NCBI GenBank assembly: GCA_035686365.1
Contig: DASRZM010000103.1
Span: forward strand, 1 to 43,971
From: DASRZM01 sp035686365
GTDB taxonomy: Bacteria > Pseudomonadota > Gammaproteobacteria > Xanthomonadales > Xanthomonadaceae
Length of the DNA: 43,971 nt
Direction of reading: 5' to 3'
The translations under genes and the position numbers were made by a program. Shown piece after piece: positions 40,462-43,971 of this stretch. Position 1 is the first letter of the stretch. Each line of letters begins with the position of its first letter. The notes beneath the pieces were generated by a model. That model saw only the letters and a list, made by a program, of their open reading frames with translations, ran no database searches and had not been told where the DNA came from.

Positions 40462-40487
40462 GAACCGCTGAACCGGTGCAGCGGTTC
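40462..40487. repeat. 26-bp near-perfect palindrome of the dispersed family
   Basis: GAACCGCTGAACC and GGTGCAGCGGTTC pair at 12 of 13 positions. The centre (GAACCGGTTC-like) matches the first module of repeat copies A and C. It lies in the 270-bp gap 40306-40575 between the divergent RcnB and metallo-beta-lactamase genes; nothing else is clear in that gap. Confidence 0.65.
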
Positions 40488-40575
40488 GCGCATCGCCAGC
40501 GTTTTGCCACAACCCCGCCACGCGCCGTCCCGATCGTGCCGGCATCATGGGCGCAACGCCCACCGAGTCCCGCCG

Positions 40576-41478
40576 ATGAATCCACTGGCCCCGGCCCTGG
40601 CCCTGATCCTCGCCGCCGCTGCACCGGTCACACCCGTCGACGACACGACCCCCATCGACTGCGGATCGTGTCCCGGCTGGAACGCCGCCCAGGCGCCGTT
40701 CCAGATCCATGGCAACACCTGGTATGTAGGCCCGCGCGGACTGTCGGCAATCCTGATCGACAGCGGCGCCGGACTGGTGCTGGTCGACGGCGCGCTGCCG
40801 CAGTCGGCGCCGGCGATCGAGCGCAACATCCAGACCCTGGGCTTCGACATCCGGGACGTGCGCTGGATCCTGGTCTCGCACGAACACTTCGACCATGCCG
40901 GCGGTATCGCCGCGCTGGCCCGGATGAGCGGGGCGCGCGTCGCCGCCAGCCCGGCGGCGGCCGCGGCGCTGCGTCGAGGCAACGTGCGGGCCGACGACCC
41001 CCAGGCCGGCTTCGGCAATTCGATGCGGTTTCCGCCTGTGCCCCAGGTGGTCGAAGTCGCCGACGGCGGCACGGTCACCCTCGGCGGGCTGGTCGTCACC
41101 GCCGTGCACAGCCCCGGCCACACCCCCGGCGGCAGCAGCTGGCACTGGCACAGCTGCCGGGACACCGGCTGTGCCACCGTGGTGTATGCCGACAGCCTGA
41201 CCGCGGTTTCGGCGCCCGATTACCGCTACAGCGACCATCCGGAACTGCTGTCGGCCTTGCGCGCCACCATCGAGCGCATCGCCGCGCTGGATTGCGACGT
41301 GCTCATCGCCACCCATCCCGAATCCGTGCGCCTGTGGGAGCGCCGCGAACTGGCCGAGGCCGGAGAAGGCACCACGGCCTACGTGGATGCCGGCGCCTGC
41401 GGCACCTACGCCCAGGCCGCCCGCGCCGCGCTCGAGCGCCGGCTGGCGCGGGAGCGCACCGCGCCGGGACCGCGCTGA
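40576..41478 (+). CDS. Subclass B3 metallo-beta-lactamase
   Basis: Predicted 300 residues. A signal peptide (LAPALALILAAAAP) ends near residue 18-20. The zinc site has the B3 pattern: SHEHFDHAGG (His102, His104, Asp106, His107), His182 in HSPGHTPGG and His247 in IATHPE, matching H-x-H-x-D-H plus two later His. There is no subclass B1 Cys ligand. The body (GLSAILIDSGAGLVLVDGALPQ, VRWILVSHEH) is typical of chromosomal B3 enzymes. It should hydrolyse penicillins, cephalosporins and often carbapenems in the periplasm, but activity is inferred. All ligands are intact. ATG at 40576 opens the signal; the upstream frame holds the palindrome. It stands alone, with no AmpR-like regulator beside it. Confidence 0.93.
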   Translation: MNPLAPALALILAAAAPVTPVDDTTPIDCGSCPGWNAAQAPFQIHGNTWYVGPRGLSAILIDSGAGLVLVDGALPQSAPAIERNIQTLGFDIRDVRWILVSHEHFDHAGGIAALARMSGARVAASPAAAAALRRGNVRADDPQAGFGNSMRFPPVPQVVEVADGGTVTLGGLVVTAVHSPGHTPGGSSWHWHSCRDTGCATVVYADSLTAVSAPDYRYSDHPELLSALRATIERIAALDCDVLIATHPESVRLWERRELAEAGEGTTAYVDAGACGTYAQAARAALERRLARERTAPGPR

Positions 41479-41522
41479 CTACGCAGCGCAGACCCGGGGA
41501 GCGCCCCGCGGGCGACCGGGTA

Positions 41523-41551
41523 TTGCCACGCTGCGCGCCCGTCTCTAGGAT
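41523..41551 (+). promoter_or_regulatory. Candidate promoter of the small lipoprotein gene
   Basis: TTGCCA (41523-41528) and TAGGAT (41546-41551) are 17 bp apart, five and four of six to consensus. Transcription would start near 41558, giving an 84-nt GC-rich leader before the ATG at 41642. Moderate evidence, from spacing only. Confidence 0.4.
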
Positions 41552-41641
41552 GCCGCGACCCCGGATCGGCGGACGCCGCCGGCCCGGGTCCGGCCGGGCG
41601 ATCGGCGCCCCGCCGCCGACTACTATTCACAAGGGGCATCC

Positions 41642-41929
41642 ATGAAGTTGGTGATTTCTGTCGCGGCCGCGGCCGCGCTCGCGTGCACGGCCTGTACCGA
41701 TGGCGGTCATGGTGGCGGTGGCCTGACCCAAGCCGAATGCAAACAGCTGTACGTCAAAGGCTTCCAGTTGCAGGGCATGCCCGAGTCGGTCTACAGCGAG
41801 ATGCTCGACCTCGCCTCCCAGGGCTGCGCCGAGGCCGACGCCGTCTCCCGGCGGGACTTCGAGTGCGCGATGGACGCCAGCACCCTGAAGCAGTACGAGG
41901 ACTGCCACGTGGTGTTCGACCTTCGATGA
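41642..41929 (+). CDS. Small cysteine-containing lipoprotein of unknown function
   Basis: Predicted 95 residues. The start is a short lipoprotein-like signal (KLVISVAAAAALACTAC) with a possible lipobox at ACTAC. After a GGHGGGG linker comes a helical domain with four cysteines (AECKQLYV, SQGCAEADA, FECAMDA, YEDCHVVF), probably two disulfides. It resembles short four-cysteine lipoproteins of unclear role; I assign no family. AAGGGG precedes the ATG. It is the last plus-strand gene before the convergent PKD gene, 38 bp away. Confidence 0.75.
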   Translation: MKLVISVAAAAALACTACTDGGHGGGGLTQAECKQLYVKGFQLQGMPESVYSEMLDLASQGCAEADAVSRRDFECAMDASTLKQYEDCHVVFDLR

Positions 41930-41966
41930 GCCGGACGCGCCGGGGCGCCAGCCTCGGCGCGGTCCC

Positions 41967-43613
41967 TCAGTTCTCGAATCCGTTGGCGAATATCGTCAGC
42001 GGCACCGTGGTGAGCAGCGCGTACTCGAGTCGAATTCCGCTGCCGTCGTTGGCTGCCGTCCACGCCCGGTACACCGCCCCGGTGGACGTACGCACCAGGA
42101 ACGGGTCGAGATAGTCGACCGTGACGCAGAACGTTGCAGAACCGTAGCCACCACCCTGCGCATCGGCAGCAACAATGTCGCGGTAGTCCTTTGAAACACC
42201 CTTGAAATCGGCCGCATTCACCGTGGTCAGGGAGTTGACAATCGATCCGCAGGCGCCACCCGCCGACTGCACCGTCAAGTCGACCATGGCGTCACCATTC
42301 ATATCGAGGCCATTGCCGACACCGATGACTGTCGAGGCCACCTGGTTGACGGTGACGTTCTTGCAGACCTCCGCGCCGGAGCCTCCCAAGTTGCTCGAGA
42401 TCAGGCAGGCGTTACGCGCTCCGGCGGTCGCATAGCGGTGGCGCGGGTGCTGTGCGGTGCTCATGGTGCCGTCGCCGAAATCCCAGTCCCATGCCGAAGG
42501 GTCACCGGTACTCGTGTCGGTGAAATCGACGATCAGATCGTAGGACTCGAACACGAAGTTGGTGGTCGGTGGTGGCGGCGCACCGGACTGCAGCAGTGCG
42601 ACTTCGAGCCGGATTCCGGAGCCGTCGTTGCGAGCGATCCATGCCTTGTAGATGTTGTCGGCCCCGGTCTTGACCATGAAGCCGTCGAGGTAGTCGATGC
42701 TGGTGCAGAAGTTCGTTGCACCGAACGCCTTTCCGGCGATGTCATCGGCATCGATGGCGCGATAGTCGCTGTTCATCACCTCGACGCCGGCACCATTGCG
42801 TGTTTCCAGGTGGCTGGAGCCACCGTCGCATCCGCTGCCGGCGACGACCTGGAGGTCTGCTGTCGCATTGACGTCCAGATCCAGGTTGCCGCCCACCGCA
42901 GCCGACACCGAGGGCCGCTCGCTGACGGCCACGGACTGGGCCGCTGGCGTCGGATCGGCGCCGCCGACATTGCTGGCGGTCAGCGTGACGGTTCGGTTGC
43001 CGGCTGACAGATAGCGGTAGCGTGGATGCTGCTGGGTGCTGTTGCCGATGCTGTCGCCGAAGCTCCAGGCCCACGCGGAGGGCGAGCCGGTCGAGGTATC
43101 GGTGAAGATCCCGTACAGGTCGTAGGTCGTGAAAGTGAACGAGGAATCGGGTGGATCCGGAATGCCGGTTCCAAGATAGGCGTAGTCGACATTGGCGCCG
43201 CCGCTGGTATTGCTGTTCACCCGCAGCTTGTAGAAGCGGTCGTCGACCGTAGTGCCGGTATCGTCACCTGCGGTTTTCACGTAGTACAGGTCACCGTCGC
43301 TGGGGCAGAACGGCCCGGTCGACGCGTAGCTCTGCGCGATCGCCTCCGCATAGGTCATGTTGTCGTAGTTGAAGCCCGGCGGGGTAGCCCGTGCCGAACT
43401 GTTGGCGTGCGCGAACTTGGTGATGTTGCCGCACTCGCTGGCCGGGCCGGTGATCGAAAAGTCCGATAGCCCGTCGACCGTGGGATCCCCGGCGAACACG
43501 GACAGGTCGCGGTTGGTTCCGTTGCTGAGGGTTTCGTTGAACGCCAGGGCCGCGTCGGCACCCCCAAGCGCCAGCACCACGAGCAGCATCCTTGCGCACG
43601 AGACGTTCAGCAT
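41967..43613 (-). CDS. Secreted PKD-domain protein ending in a GFE-type tail
   Basis: Predicted 548 residues with a signal peptide (RMLLVVLALGGADAALA). Two PKD-type domains carry the same core, TDTSTG-x-PSAW-x-W-x-FGD, at about 170 and 365, each followed by TQQHPRYRY- or TAQHPRHRY-type strands. A larger module occurs twice after the PKD parts: (I/V)DYLD...K/RAW, then NDGSGIRLE-x-ALL. An upstream copy is diverged. The protein ends IFANGFEN, the short GFE tail seen on many secreted proteins of Lysobacterales (from memory). PKD domains usually serve in cell-surface adhesion or as spacers in secreted enzymes; no catalytic domain is visible. Codon use is lower in GC than its neighbours, which may mark recent acquisition. 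Confidence 0.85.
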   Translation of the reverse strand: MLNVSCARMLLVVLALGGADAALAFNETLSNGTNRDLSVFAGDPTVDGLSDFSITGPASECGNITKFAHANSSARATPPGFNYDNMTYAEAIAQSYASTGPFCPSDGDLYYVKTAGDDTGTTVDDRFYKLRVNSNTSGGANVDYAYLGTGIPDPPDSSFTFTTYDLYGIFTDTSTGSPSAWAWSFGDSIGNSTQQHPRYRYLSAGNRTVTLTASNVGGADPTPAAQSVAVSERPSVSAAVGGNLDLDVNATADLQVVAGSGCDGGSSHLETRNGAGVEVMNSDYRAIDADDIAGKAFGATNFCTSIDYLDGFMVKTGADNIYKAWIARNDGSGIRLEVALLQSGAPPPPTTNFVFESYDLIVDFTDTSTGDPSAWDWDFGDGTMSTAQHPRHRYATAGARNACLISSNLGGSGAEVCKNVTVNQVASTVIGVGNGLDMNGDAMVDLTVQSAGGACGSIVNSLTTVNAADFKGVSKDYRDIVAADAQGGGYGSATFCVTVDYLDPFLVRTSTGAVYRAWTAANDGSGIRLEYALLTTVPLTIFANGFEN

Positions 43614-43789
43614 GGCGCGTGCTCTCCCTGGGCAATCTCTCTGCTTCTACTCCTGGCGGTGGGGAATCGCAAGGACAAAACTGCGGGATTCGCTGAACGG
43701 GTACTTTCAGCCACCCCGACAGCTACCCTTGCGCCGCTGGGCCCGGCCCGCCAGCATCCGCGGCATCGGCCAGCGGACACCTGCTCGGG

Positions 43790-43971
<182 letters not shown>

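Overview
The window is 44 kb of very GC-rich, densely coded chromosome from a Gram-negative bacterium. It carries several traits usual in Lysobacterales (Xanthomonadales): a dihydrolipoyl dehydrogenase with a fused lipoyl domain, an S46 dipeptidyl-peptidase, GTAGGAGC-type REP sequences, and a secreted PKD protein ending in a GFE-type tail. That assignment is an inference from gene content. There are no rRNA or tRNA genes, CRISPR arrays, phage genes or transposases that I can see.

Left part (1-9.7 kb): after the tail of an Mpo1-like gene and a long inverted repeat comes a five-gene minus-strand cassette transcribed from about 9.67 kb. In order of transcription it encodes a VolA/Pla-1-type lipase lipoprotein, a DUF1302 outer-membrane protein, a DUF1329 periplasmic protein, a YCF48-type beta-propeller lipoprotein and an RND/MMPL transporter. 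Together they look like one envelope machine that handles a hydrophobic or lipid substrate. This is the best candidate here for a poorly described system.

Middle left (9.7-18.5 kb): an NAD-epimerase-like protein, a DASS/SLC13 transporter, a YrbG-type Ca/Na antiporter, a universal stress protein behind a textbook class II FNR-type promoter, then lpdA, an MscS channel and aceF. The MscS gene is wedged between the two pyruvate dehydrogenase genes; aceE is not nearby.

Middle (18.8-27 kb): a small membrane protein, an orphan LytS-like sensor that has lost its phospho-acceptor histidine, a DUF2884 protein, an M42 peptidase, a repeat-rich gap, and a minus-strand run (DUF2237, lipoprotein, histone H1-like Lys/Ala/Pro protein, deoxyinosine/uracil glycosylase, DUF1328, DUF924).

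Right part (27-44 kb): an S46 peptidase, a secreted protein overlapping a GlxA-type AraC regulator, a fatty acid hydroxylase family protein, glutaminase, a YceI protein, two coupled EamA permeases, a very long FecR/DUF6600 protein with tandem repeats, a PGPGW membrane protein, an NnrU-family protein, an RcnB-like protein, a subclass B3 metallo-beta-lactamase, a small lipoprotein, a PKD protein and the start of a UMF1-type MFS transporter.

Several gaps hold multi-hairpin dispersed repeats (19.1, 26.8, 35.5 and 40.5 kb) that appear to be one family. Promoters, starts and functions are read from sequence only and were not tested.
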